From Posidonia oceanica (Eukaryota; Streptophyta; Magnoliopsida; Alismatales; Posidoniaceae), in NCBI GenBank assembly GCA_037176725.1, contig JAZBRS010000077.1, positions 496,001 to 560,000 of the forward strand: a stretch of DNA of 64,000 bases, read 5' to 3'. Position 1 is the stretch's first letter; every line of letters begins with the position of its first letter. Shown here in pieces: positions 10,338 to 22,100 of the stretch. A model generated the notes under the pieces. The model had not been told where the DNA came from. It saw nothing but the letters and a program-made list of their open reading frames with translations, and did not search any database. Made by a program: the position numbers and the translations under genes.

Positions 10338-10925
10338 CGAGGTCGAGGGAACCAAGGCCACTGCTCAGGGTTGACAAGACACCCCACCTGAGAGCCGAAG
10401 GTTGCTGTTGGTGCGAGTCACTTACTTGGCGGATGCGCCGATGGTCGTGACTCATTGCCGCGATGCAAATGCAAGTGCAGATGCCCATGCAAATGCTTAT
10501 GCCATTGTGATGCTTATACTAACGCTTGTTGCGCTGTACTCCACTAGGGGAAAAGCGGGTGATGCATGCACGCAGTTTGGTGGAAAATGCAATGCAGCTC
10601 GTCGGACCACACTTAAGGGAAAGCCGTACGATTAAAGTGCGTTGGGCCAAATTAGCTTCAGCACGGGGGTGCCGTTCACTGGGAACTCCCGAGGCAAAGG
10701 CAATGCAAGTGTAACAAGATGCTGTGGGCGTGGATGCGGTGGCAGACGTGTAATGCCAAGGAAGCGATCCTGGGCCGTGCACTACCGCGGGTGTCATCTA
10801 AAGCAAGCTTACTGCAAGGAGGCTGCGATTGTTGAAGAAACCACTTTAAATTATGCACGATCAGGGGTTCGACTCCTGGGCATGCCGTGTCCGGGAAAGC
10901 GGAGTGTGGAGATTGGTGTAATGAC
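10338..10925 (-). other. E2 3' region next to the PPT
   Basis: The first 70 bases (GAGGTCGAGGG..TGACAAGACACCCC) match E1 32045-32095 and include an arm complementary to the LTR terminus. The rest has many ATGCAA words and no convincing open frame. Confidence 0.5.
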
Positions 10926-10929
10926 TACA

Positions 10930-11240
10930 GGGAGTAGCAGCGCAATGAGAATGCAATGTAATGCGAAGTTATGCGGTGAAATGCAATGCGATGCATGCAA
11001 TGCGATGTATGTAATGCAATGCAGTGTGATGTATGTGACATGTAATGCAATGTATGCAATGGAATGTAATGCAACGTATGCCATGTAATGTATGCGATGA
11101 AATGCAATGCGACGTATGCCATGTAATGTATGCGATGAAATGCAATGCGATGTATGCAGTGCAAAGCAATGCGATGTATGCGATGCAATGTATGCAATGG
11201 AATGCAATGCAATGTACGCAATACATGCAATGCGATGCAA
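10930..11240 (-). repeat. ATGCAATGCGATGTATGC microrepeats in E2
   Basis: Short units of mixed length built from ATGCAATG, GCGATGTATGC and GAAATGCAATGC cover about 300 bases. Several unrelated frames stay open only because of the repetition. Confidence 0.8.
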
Positions 11241-11274
11241 AGTGACGTCGGGCGCCAAGTCGGCAGTTAATCCA

Positions 11275-11760
11275 AACTTGCGCAAAGAGGGACGCCAGAC
11301 AAGACTAACGTGCTTGCCGTCCGGGCAGTTAGGGCTGCCAGCCCGAAAAAGAACTTTGAACAAGACTCTAGTGCTTGCCGCCTGCGATGCCAGACACTTT
11401 AACGGATGTCATCTGGGTAGTTAGGGCTGCCAGTCCGGGAGGAGATGAGGGTAAAATACCAAAGGCAGCAAAAAAGATGCCCCTGGCATCGGAAAAAGAT
11501 GCCAGACAGGTTGACGGTTGTTGACCGAGCAGTTAGGGCTGCCAGCCCAAAAAAGAAAACGAAAGATACCTCAAGGTGGCAGAAAAGATGCCCCTAGTAG
11601 CGGAAAACGATACCAGGGGATAGCAGAAGCGCTCCTAGCATCAAGGAAGGCTAGACATTGTGACGGTTGTCAGCCGAACAGTTAGGGATGTCAGCCCGAA
11701 AGGAAAAGAACGTTGCCGCAAGGCTTTTCCTCAAAGTAAGCAAGCAAGCCACAAGGCCTC
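11275..11760 (-). repeat. E2 hairpin repeats and PPT-like hairpins
   Basis: Units contain GGCAG-TTAGGG-CTGCC followed by AGCCCG (for example 11320-11345), a hairpin with its own tail. Two units carry GATGCCCCTGG/CCAGGGG-type hairpins (11481-11505 and 11591-11619), whose element strand repeats the AGGGGCATCT of the polypurine tract. A third such hairpin closes the array at 13774-13801. Confidence 0.6.
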
Positions 11761-13740
11761 GAAGAGAAACGCAAGTGGGGCCTCTTCCTCAAATTAAGGA
11801 AGTAAGCCCGCGAGACTCCGAAGAGAAATGCAAGGGGGCTTTTTCTCAAATTAAGGAAGCAAGCCCACGAGACTCTGAAGAGAAACGCAAGGGACTCTTC
11901 CCCAAATTAAGGAAGGAAGCCAGCAATAATCCGAAGAGAAACGCAAGGGGGCTCTTCCACAAATTAAGGAAGGAAGCAGCGAGACTCCGAAGAGAAACAC
12001 AAAGGTGCTCGTCCTCAAATTAAGGAAGCGAGCAAACATGACCAGGAAGGGCATGTAAGGGCTTGCCCACAAATTAAGGAAGCAAGCAAACAAACAGACG
12101 TGACTTCGAAAAGGCACGCAAAGGTGCTCGTCCTCAAATTAAGGAAGCGAGCAGACATGACCACGAAGGGGCATGTAAGGGCTTGTCCTCAAATTAAGGA
12201 AGCAAGCAAACAAACAGACGTGACTTCGAAAAGGCACGCAAAGGCGCTCGTCCTCAAATTAAGGAAGCGAGCAAACATAACCACGAAGGGGCATGTAAGG
12301 GCTTGTCCTCAAATTAAGAAAGCAAGCAAACAAACAGACGTGACTTCGAAAAGGCATGCAAAGGCGCTCGTCCTCAAATTAAGGAAGCGAGCAAACATGA
12401 CCATGAATGGACATGTAAGGGCTTGTCCTCAAATTAAGGAAGCAAGCAAACAAACAGACGTGACTTCGAAAAGGCATGCAAAGGCGCTCGTCCTCAAATT
12501 AAGGAAGCGAGCAAACATGACCATGAATGGACATGTAAGGGCTTGTCCTCAAATTAAGGAAGCAAGCAAACAAACAGACGTGACTTCGAAAAGGCACGCA
12601 AAGGCGCTCGTCCTCAAATTAAGGAAGCGAGCAGACATGACCATGAAGGGGCATGTAAGGGCTTGTCCTCAAATTAAGGAAGCAAGCAAACAAACAAACG
12701 TGACTTCGAAAAGGCACGCAAAGGCGCTCATCCTCAAATTAAGGAAGCGAGCAAACATGACCACGAAGAGGCATGTAAGGGCTTGTCCTCAAATTAAGAA
12801 AGCAAGCAAACAAACAGACGTGACTTCGAAAAGGCATGCAAAGGCGCTCGTCCTCAAATTAAGGAAGCAAGCAAACATGACCATGAATGGACATGTAAGG
12901 GCTTGTCCTCAAATTAAGGAAGCAAGCAAACAAACAGACGTGACTTCGAAAAGGCACGTGAAGGCGCTCGTCCTCAAATTTAGGAAGCGAGCAAGCATGA
13001 CCACGAAGGGACATGTAAGGGCTTGTCCTCAAATTAAGGAAGCAAGCAAACAAATATACGTGACTTCGAAAAGGCATGCAAAGGCACTCGTCCTCAAATT
13101 AAGGAAGCGAGCAGACTTGACCACAAAGGGGCATGTAAGGGCTTGTCCTCAAATTAAGGAAGCAGGCAAACAAACAGACGTGACTTCGAAAAGGCATGCA
13201 AAGGTGCTCGTCCTCAAATTAAGGAAGTGAGCAAACATGACCACGAAGGCGCATGTAAGGGCTTGTCCTCAAATTAAGGAAGCAAGCAAACAAACAGACG
13301 TGACTTCGAAAAGGCACGCAAAGGTGCTCGTCCTCAAATTAAGGGAGCGAGCAAACATGACCACGAAGGGGCATGTAAGGGCTTGTCCTCAAATTAAGAA
13401 AGCAAGCAAACAAACAGACGTGACTTCGAAAAGGCACGCAAAGGCGCTCGTCCTCAAATTAAGGAAGCGAGCAAACATGACCACAAAGGGGCATGTAAGG
13501 GCATGTCCTCAAATTAAGGAAGCAAGCAAACAAACAGACGTGACTTCGAAAAGGCACGCAAAGGTGCTCGTCCTCAAATTAAGGGAGCGAGCAAACATGA
13601 CCACGAAAGGGCATGTAAGGGCTTGTCCTCAAATTAAGAAAGCAAGCAAATAAACAGACGTGACTTCGAAAAGGTACGCAAAGGTGCTCGTCCTCAAATT
13701 AAGGGAGCGAGCAAACATGACCACGAAGGAGCATGTAAGG
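11760..13740 (-). repeat. 120-bp tandem array (about 15 units) with two hairpin half-units
   Basis: From about 12000 to 13740 a 120-bp unit repeats without length change, and 11760-12000 holds more diverged 60-bp forms. Each unit is two related 60-bp halves around TCCTCAAATTAAGGA. In one half the flanks are GCTCG/CGAGC and in the other GCTTG/CAAGC, so both halves can pair. Because 120 is a multiple of three, a plus-strand frame of 376 codons (12100-13230) stays open, but it is a by-product of the repeat with no recognisable protein family. Confidence 0.9.
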
Positions 13741-15480
13741 GGAGGGTAATACCACAGGGCAGCAAAAAAGATGCCCCTAGTATCAGGGATGACACCAGGG
13801 GACCGCCGAAGCGCCCTTGGCATCAAAACAGAGACATAGACAAAACTAACGCGCTTGTCGGGTGAGTAGATAAGGTTACCAGCCCGGATGCTTGGAGGAT
13901 GAAATGTAAGCACTCACCGTGCAATGTGCAATGCCGGTGGGGGAATGCAATGGGTAGATGCAAAGGAAAATGCGGGGGCCCATCGTGGTGGGTGTGCAAT
14001 GGTCTCAGCGCGGGCATGCTTCGTGGCATCACGAGGTGACAAACGAGGGACATGCCGGTCATCACGGACCTCCTAACGCGGTGGGGAGGCCTAAACTTTT
14101 TTTTTTAAAAAGCACGGAGCCTCTAAGCGAGGTTAGGCAAAAAGTGCTCGTCCTTGACTCTGATTTTCGAAAATAGGAAGAAGGGAAGGTAGATTATCAT
14201 GCATTTATGTTTTTGGTGGCCTTGGATTCAAAGCAGCTGATGCTGAGAGGATGTTTCTGCAATTTCTAACTCAGGAGATTCTCGATCCTCGTGCAACGCC
14301 ATGCCAAGGTGTGGTCGGTGGCTCTCTTTCTCATTCTCAGTTCGGGAGGAGGTCTTAGCTTTGCAAAGCATAGCCTTTGGCTGCATGTGGGTAGCAGAGG
14401 CATTGGGTGTAGCCTCCTAGCTGCCGTCTCAAGTCCTCAGGGATCGACTACCACTTTTAACACTCACGGATTGTATTTCTATTCCCCTCATGAGTGACTG
14501 AAATCGCATCTAACCTGCCAAGGATGTAGAATTGTTGTCTACACGGAAGGGTTGGAGTGTGCTGCTGCGCTCAGAGGGTGGGGCCAGGTCCTCCTCCTGA
14601 TAATGCTTCCCGTGCAGTTGGCAATGTGGTGCTTGTAGTTGGAAGTTGAGGGGGCTTCGATGCTTGTCCGAGTCATTCCTCTCATGGGCGCCTTCTTTCT
14701 TCGACTTCTTTCTTCATTTTTCTTTTCTGCCCAGCATGCATATCTTGTTATCATATTTTTCTGCTCACATAATCTCTATTCTTTTGGATATGCACGTCTA
14801 TGCCCTCTTGGGGTAGCGGTCCCTGATGAGGCGTTAAGAGTTCGGCTAGTCGGCGCACACTTTCAGCCTCTGCAATGTGTATAGGTAGCCTATGGCTATG
14901 CTTTGCTCTACTTTGGTCCTTTCCATGTTTGGTGGACTCTCTTAATTGGATAGATCTTGCTCTTGGAGTTTCACACTCAGCGAGATATTCTGTGTTGCTC
15001 TCAGTCTCACTTTGTAGTCGCATGCAGGAAATGGCGCTGCTCAGGTGAGTCCTGCCCGAGACTGTCGATGCTTGACATCCTCTCGGTGCTGCTTATTTGT
15101 CCCAAGCCAGGTTTTCTGATTATAAACTTTTTTGTAGGTTTTTTTGCATTTTAGGAAGGGAATAAGCCTGTTTTTGGAGTTTTCCATGTGCCTTGTATTT
15201 ATTATGACTTTTCTGTTTTAAGCAAACATAAAAAAGGGAAAACCAGTGGAAAGGAAAGCATTTTTTTTTTGTTTCTTGATTTTTTGATTTTTTTGATGTT
15301 TTTGTCTTTTATAAGATGCCGAAAATGACATGTACATGCAGGGAGGGATACGTGCATGCAAGGAAAAGAATGCATATTTTTGGATTTTTCATTAGTTTTG
15401 TACTTTTTATGGGTTTTTGACATGACGAGAAAATGCAAAACAAAATGGAAAGAAATGAAGAGACAAAGCAAGAAGTAAAG
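13741..15480 (-). other. E2 spacer between repeat array and gag
   Basis: This holds a PPT-like hairpin (13774-13801), a non-repetitive stretch with no convincing gene (13800-14560), the block shared with E3 (14567-15085), and a segment that is T-rich on the element strand and looks like an intron (15085-15500). No pol domain is present. Confidence 0.55.
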
Positions 15481-15495
15481 GTAAAGGTAAGAAGG

Positions 15496-15501
15496 ACGTA
15501 C
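15496..15501 (-). other. Candidate splice donor after the E2 gag stop
   Basis: The element strand reads GCTGACAG|GTACGTCC only a few codons after the gag stop, followed by T-rich sequence. E3 has ATAG|GTACAT at the same place. The acceptor is not identified. Confidence 0.4.
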
Positions 15502-15513
15502 CTGTCAGCAACC

Positions 15514-17953
15514 TCAGGATGGAGGTGCTGGGTCCGCTCCTATGTTGCTGGCACAGTCGGCGGGGTCTGCTGCAGTGCACTCTCGCTTAGCCTCTAGTAG
15601 TGTCACATGTATTCCTGACCCAGGACTGGCAAGTGTCTCGTGATAAAGAGAAGAAGTGAGTGGTTCAGAAACATGGAGGATAAGATCAAGGGGGTCCACT
15701 ACGGTCATAGCGGACCCAGAAGGGAAGATAGAATGAACACCTAAGGTCCCCACGCCTCCCGAGCCAGAATGCTCCGGCAAAGGCTGGTGGATGATGTTGG
15801 AATGGGAGAGTGCTACTCCTAATGCATGTGTGGATGCTGGTGGAGGTGTGGATGAAGATGCCGCCTCCTGTGTATCGATCGAAATGACCTTTTGGTCGAT
15901 CAAATCCTGCACTGCACCCCGTAGAGTGATGCAATTATTCGTCAAGTGCCCGACGACTCGATGGAAATCGCAGAAATGATCCGTCCTATACCACCTCGGA
16001 AGAGGATTCGGTGACGGGTTGACTTCGGGGAGCGTGAGGAGCGATGCAACCTTAGGGAAGACGGCGCCCAGTGGCTCCACAAGTTGGGTGAAGCGACGCT
16101 GTTGCTGATAGGGCCATCTCTGCCCCTGGTTGTATCCTTGCCAGACCGGTGCGGCAGGGTAGACCGGTCGGGCGGTGGTGGTGATGTGTGGAGTGTGTGG
16201 TGCAATAGGTGCGGGTGCATACACTACCTGATTCGGGCCAGGCTGAGCCACCATGTGAATGGGAGCGGCAGGAGCGTTGAGGTATGCGACGGCGGTCCTC
16301 GGGGATCCCCTCTCCTAGGGTTGTTGTTGTTGCTACCGTCGTGGTTGCTACTGGGATAGGTGGCCTGCTTGGCGAAAGCGGTGAGTGCTGGGAAGTTGCC
16401 GCTCCGCAAGGAGCTCTCCACACGTGTGCCAGCCCGAATCAAAGATGCAAAGTTAGTGACTGGCTGAATGGCAAGCAGAGCCCCAGTGGATGGCTGCGTG
16501 CCTCGAATTACGATCTCGATAGACTCCTTGTCGGAGGGTTTATCGCGGACCTATGAGGCAAGGGCGCGCCAACGGCCGACGTACTCCCCGAATAGCTCAT
16601 TGGGTCTCTGCTTGATGGCGACAAGGTCCTCGCACTTAGGGACCAGGTCGAGATTGAAAGAGTACTGTTCCAGGAATGCCCTACTGAGGTCGTTCCAAGT
16701 CTTAATGGTGGCCATATCAAGTGATGTAAATCACTTGAGGGCCGAGCCAGTGAGACTCTTCTGGAATAGGCAGATCAACAACCTATCATCAGCCTGAAGC
16801 TGAGCGAGGTCTCCGTAATACGCTTTCATGTGGGCGATGGGGCAGCCCCTACCGTTGTATTTTTCAAAGTCCGGGATGCGAAATTTCGGTGGGAGCACCA
16901 CCTTTGGGAAATAGCAGAGGTCCCGAAACTGGTAGGAGTGGAGGTCTGTGCCTTGCACTTGACGAAGTGCTTTCTCCAGTACGGTGAACTTGTCGTTGTA
17001 GGGATCTGGATTTGCTGTCGAAGGAGATGGGGCAGCGGGGGCAAGGACCACATACGCTGATTGGGTCGCACCGAGGTGCTCCTCCAGGTCCACCATCGCA
17101 TCGCCTGGTGGCGCGACGTAATGGCCGGCGTATCCGAACATGGGTGCAGTGTATGCAGGAATGTATGCATGGGTAGGAACTTGCTGATGTAGGGGGTGGG
17201 GGTAGGTGAGATGCTGTACGATGGGTGGTGCTGAGTGCTGGAGCAATAGTTGCTGCACTGGCACGGCGCCAGGCGGCGGGCATGTGGGGTGCTGTGCTCC
17301 AACCAACCCGAGGGGCCAGCCACCAGGTGATGGAGAGACATGCTATGCAGTGAGTGAAGTGAATGCAAAGGGCGGAGGCTGCGCCCCTATCACCGGAGCA
17401 GAAAGCAGCCGAGGCCGCAGTGCAGCAGGGAAAGTCTGGGTTGCATGAGCAGGATGCAAGGGGACCTCAGGAACAGAAGGAATCAAGGAGGGGCGGACCG
17501 AGTGAGCCATGCCCTGGAAGGCTTGGGCAATCTCCATCAGATACCGATACCGTACTACAGGAGGCCCGTCAATGGGGATACTGATGTTTAGTGACGGCGG
17601 GAGATCAGATCGAAGAGGTGGGGACACAGACTGTCTAAGAGGCAGGGATCCTACAAGAGTGGTCGCCACAGTAGGGCCAGTGCCAAAGATAATATGGCCC
17701 TGGGGACCAGAAGGAGTCAGGACAGTCTCCGGGATGCGAGTGGTAGTCACCAAGGTAGCCTCGGTGACAGGATCCGGAGAGGCATAGACTTGCCCAGACC
17801 CTACTGTACGCAGGGGTCCCCCAGACGTAAAGGGGGAAACCTCGGCGTCGTAAGGGGCACAGAAGGAGTCAAGATAGGAGTCAGAGGGATCGAAGTGGAA
17901 ACCCCCTCTGGAACAACAAGAGTAAGCAGGGGCTCAAGGGTGCACTGGGCCAT
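15514..17953 (-). pseudogene. gag: E2 gag (broken)
   Basis: Tat-type Gag, structural protein of the particle. I place the start at the ATG ending at 17953 (M-A-Q), which is the ATG conserved in E1 and E3. The gag core is at about 16450-17000 (KYNGRGCPIAH, SLTGSALK, then VESSLRSGNFPAL). The knuckle C-x2-H-x4-H-x4-C lies near 15935-15985. Breaks seen: stop codons at 17801-17803, 17343-17345 (CAG to TAG) and 16731-16733 (TGG to TGA), plus frame changes near 17760 and 16240. The two characterised stops are transitions of the kind produced by loss of methylated cytosine. The C-terminus ends in a stop at 15514 with no fused protease, so the gag-only state appears original rather than caused by these stops. 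Confidence 0.88.
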
Positions 17954-19106
17954 GGCTGACCGAGAGCGGGTAAGAATAGGGCTGCGACGGAAAGGTGAAG
18001 GATGATGCCTAAGAGGAGCTATAGTTGCCAAGGCGAATAGCTTAGAAGAGGAGGGTCGAGAACAGGTGACACAACAGAGGTGTCAGTGAAGAAAAGCACT
18101 CAAGCTCCGACCAAGGGACTCGCTCACTGATCCCTGTTTGAGACAAAGCAAATTGGCGTTAGAACTCGAAAGAAAAACAATGCAAATGTTTAAATGATGG
18201 CATGGATGCATTCATGCAAATGGTATGCTTTCTAATATGCTCTCACTCACCAATCTAGTGTGTCCTAGTAAGTAGTCTACTTCAGACCGCTCAGGTGCAT
18301 GGGTCAACGACTCAGTTAGAAAGTAAGGTCCCCATCTAAACTGGCCAAAGCTCAGGTAAACAACGGGTGGTGCGTTAAGGGTCTTGGCCCTTGCCAAAGC
18401 AAAGGCTGTACACTTTACTAACACCGACGCAACCCCAGACAAGGGGTCCACCATACACCAAAGCGATGAGGGAAAAGACCGGGACCATCCTTCTCAAACT
18501 AGTAGGAGGACTCAGGGATGAGAAGATGCATGCCCTATATGATGCTTCATGCAATATGATTAGAGTCTTTTATCTTGCACATTTTATTAACTCAAAGGGG
18601 ATGAATGTGTGTTTGAGTCTCTAACGATCCCTAGATTTGACTTTTACTTGCTGTTTTTAATTGCAAAAGTGGGGAGCAACCAGTCTCTAGTTGTCCTTAG
18701 GCCTAATGCAAAAAGAGGAAGAAAATCATCCAAACATGGCAAGCAAACAACATACATCACCGTAAAAGGCATGTGCATGGCATGTGCATGTGTATGTGGA
18801 CATGGTTAGTGAAAACAGAAACAATCAACACATCAAAAGGCATATACAAGCATGGCATGTGTATTAGTGAAGTGGCATAGCATATTTGTGTAAAATGAAG
18901 CAATCACCACTCAAAAGGCATGTATAATTGCGCCAAACAGGTATTTAAACATGTATAATGTGCAAATAAAGCAAATAAAGGCAATGCAAGTAATAGGGTG
19001 CGAAAACAGGCATAGGCAAGCAATAAGGCAAGGAAATAAGTAATAAGCAAGCAGAATGTGAAGTCCAAGTAAGTCAGAAAGTCAAAATGAAAGCCGGAGT
19101 CTAAAA
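17954..19106 (-). other. E2 leader between primer site and gag
   Basis: Untranslated leader. The part at 18238-18610 is conserved in E1 (46700-47075) and E3 (24250-24640), including TGTCCTAGTAAG, AAAGCTCAGGT and CACCGACRCRACCCC. A GTGAGC donor-like site sits at 18127. The rest has degenerate GGCATGTGCATGG repeats. Confidence 0.6.
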
Positions 19107-19124
19107 TCCCCAACGGAGTCGCCA
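19107..19124 (-). other. Primer binding site of E2 (tRNA-Arg)
   Basis: The plus strand reads TCCCCAACGGAGTCGCCA, one base before the LTR. From memory, the 3' end of plant tRNA-Arg(ACG) with CCA is TCCCCAGCGGAGTCGCCA, so 17 of 18 bases agree. Ogre elements are known to use tRNA-Arg. Confidence 0.85.
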
Positions 19125-19125
19125 C

Positions 19126-22100
19126 TGTAGCGATCCCGAAATTCGGATCGTTCGTGCACGATGCCAAAGCTCGCGTGCACTGATCGGAACTAGGTTCACT
19201 ATACGCAGGTGTGACCTCTTCCCAGGAGCCCACAGCGGGCCTCGCATGCTGCCATAGCTCGCGATGCGATCGTGCCGTGAGAGGGGGGAGAAGCCGCTGC
19301 CGGTAGTGAATGCAAGGACAAATTCGACTCGAAAACATTGGGAAAACGCAAAGATAAAAGAGATAAGACAAAAGGGAGTCGCCACCTAGTCTATTAATTC
19401 GGGAGACGAGGAAAACCGAGGAAATACAGGAAAACATGCAGATGGATGCAATGTTATGCAAAATGAATGACTCATGCCAAGGATAAGGGTAAAACGGTCA
19501 TTGCATGTCTAGAGAAAGGGTAAGGACTCCTGTTACGCGCGGAGAAGGTATTAGGCGCCCCCGACATGCCCGAAATTGGTCTTCTTGACTATTCTTGCTT
19601 GCATTTACAGGATATCGAGAATGCTTGCCTAACTGCACGTCCAAGGGACGAGGGATGCTATACCTATGTTATGGGTGCTCAGATGAATGCCTAAATGCTT
19701 AAATGCCTAAAAGCCATGTATGTTGAAATAAACATGCGCGAATACATGCTCTAAGTGTTGTGATGCGTGGAAAGAAAATAAACGTGCGATCTATGTGCTC
19801 AGCTACGCTGTCAGCGTTCCGAATAGGGTGAGCCTTGATTTGTGAGAACTACTAACAGTAAACATCACTGTGCTAAATGCAAATGCAAGCGATAAAACAA
19901 AACGGTGGTAAAACCATACACATGCAAGCGACATGCAAAGGAAAACAGGAGCAAACACGTAAAACAGTGCGAGAAACGAAGTCAGGTGCGCAAAATGGTG
20001 CAAAAGCGAAGGAAAACAAGAGTGGGTGCGCAAAACGTTGCAAACGGAAGTAAAACAGTATGCAGGCACGCAAAACAATGCAAATGCAAGCAAAACAAGA
20101 TGCGGGCACGTAAAACAAGGCAAATGTAAGCAAAATGGGGTACAGGCACGCAAAACAATGCAAATGTGAGCAAAACAGGATGCGGGCATGCAAAACAATG
20201 CAAATATGAGCAAAACATTGCAAATGCAAGGTAACTAGGATGAATGCATGCAAAAATGCAAGAAAAAGACCTAAATGCAGTTTTTGAAAACTTACAGGGC
20301 CTAAATGCAATGCAAAGAAAGCATGCAAACTTGTAAAAGTTGAAAACATGGACTTATGTGCAATTTTAGAAAACTATTGGGCTTTTTAACAATGCAATGT
20401 AGTTTAAAATGCAACTAACATGGCATTTAAATGCATGGAGGACTAAAATGCAATTAAACTTTCTTTATGGGTTTTTCTGCAATGCAATAAGATAAGAAAC
20501 AGAAATTAAATGAAGGATGAATGCTCTGAGGACTAATGTGCAATTACAGAATTTTTTGCGGGTTTTATATGCAATGAAATATGCAAATTTAAACTACTGA
20601 TTCACAGAATGTAGACTTAAATGCAATTACAGCATGTTTTTGTGTTTTTTGGTAATGCAATATGATTTAAATGCCGATTAAATGAGTTTTTAAACTACTG
20701 ATGGACTGATATGCAAATAAACATGTTTTTTGGGTTTTTAAGTAATGCAATATAGTTTTAAATGCTGATTAACTGAAATGCATGAACTGTATGAGGACTG
20801 ATGTGCAATTAAACTAAGTACAAGGGCTAAAATGCAATTTAGTAAGGTAAAAATGCAATTTAAATGAATGCATGCATGGTTTGTGGACTAAAATACAAAT
20901 AATGCAACCTGCAGGAGTTTTATGCAATGCAATAAGGTAAAATATGAATTTAAATGATATGTCTAACAAATAGAGGACTGAAAGGTAATAAAAACATAAT
21001 ACAGGATAAAAATTGCAATGTAATATGGTAAAGTATGGAATTAAATGATTTTCAACTGAACAGAGGACTTAAATGTAATAAAAATAAAGTACAGAATAAA
21101 AAATGCAATACAGTATGGTAAACTTAGAATTTAAATGATTTTAACAACTGAACAAATGAGCTAAATGCAAATATAATAAATTACAGAAGTTAAATGTAAT
21201 GTAATAAGACAAAAACAAACATTTAAATGATATTAATCAACTGTAGGACTTAAAAGTAAATAAAACAAGCTACCGGACTAAAAGTAAATGAAACTAAAAC
21301 TATTTGAACTACAGAAGGACTAAAATGTAATAAACGGAGATGACAGATATTTAATGCAATGTAATATAGTTTTAATTCATATTTAAATCAAACCTAAACT
21401 ATTACTGGACCTAAATGTAATAAAAAAACTTAAAAGTAACAAATGCAATGTATGGTAAACTAGCTAAGTTAAAACAAAATAAAACTAAAAACTTAAACTT
21501 AACTGTGGCTATAGTAACCAGGCCAATGCCTGCCGGAGAAGATGACCTAAGCGGCGGAGGAGGCGGCGGAGCGGCGCAGCAGGGGCTGGGCTGGCCCGCG
21601 GGAGATCCGGCGAAGCTCGCGGGGGGAGGCAGGCGGCGCAGCAAGGTGCAGGGCGGCGGCTGGGCAGCCTGGTGCGCGCGTGGCCGGCGTTGCACCAGCA
21701 AGCGCTGCCGCGGAATGGCCCAACTCCGGCAAGTTGTTGCGGGCGGCACGGGGCATGAAATCCGAAAAAAAAATATGGGGATGAAGAAGAGAGCGAGGCG
21801 GATCTAGGTGAAGTGTTGCTTACCTGTTTTGCACACCGAGGTGGCTGGACGACCTCGTGGAAGTTTTGAGGTTTTTCTTCTCCTTGTCCATGGCTTTCGC
21901 CGGCGATGGCCTTGCAGGTGGACTCGTGGGTGGCTCCTGGAGGTGGTGAGTGGTGGATGAAGGCCGTGGAGAGGGGCTAGCCGGAGGAGGAGGGCTGTAG
22001 GTTGGTTTTGTTCTAGGTTTCCTCTTTCTCTCTCCTCCCTTTCTCCTCTTCTTCTCTAGGTTTCTCCCTTTTTTCTCTTTGTGTTTTTTTTCTTCCACCT

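Noticed and set aside
10845..10885. tRNA-like T-arm (GGGGTTCGACTCCTGGGC) in E2
   Set aside because: The T-loop word is there, but I could not find a matching acceptor arm, D-arm or anticodon arm upstream.
12100..13230. Open frame of 376 codons on the plus strand in E2
   Set aside because: It is the translation of a 120-bp tandem repeat, whose unit length is a multiple of three; it runs opposite to the element and has no recognisable family.
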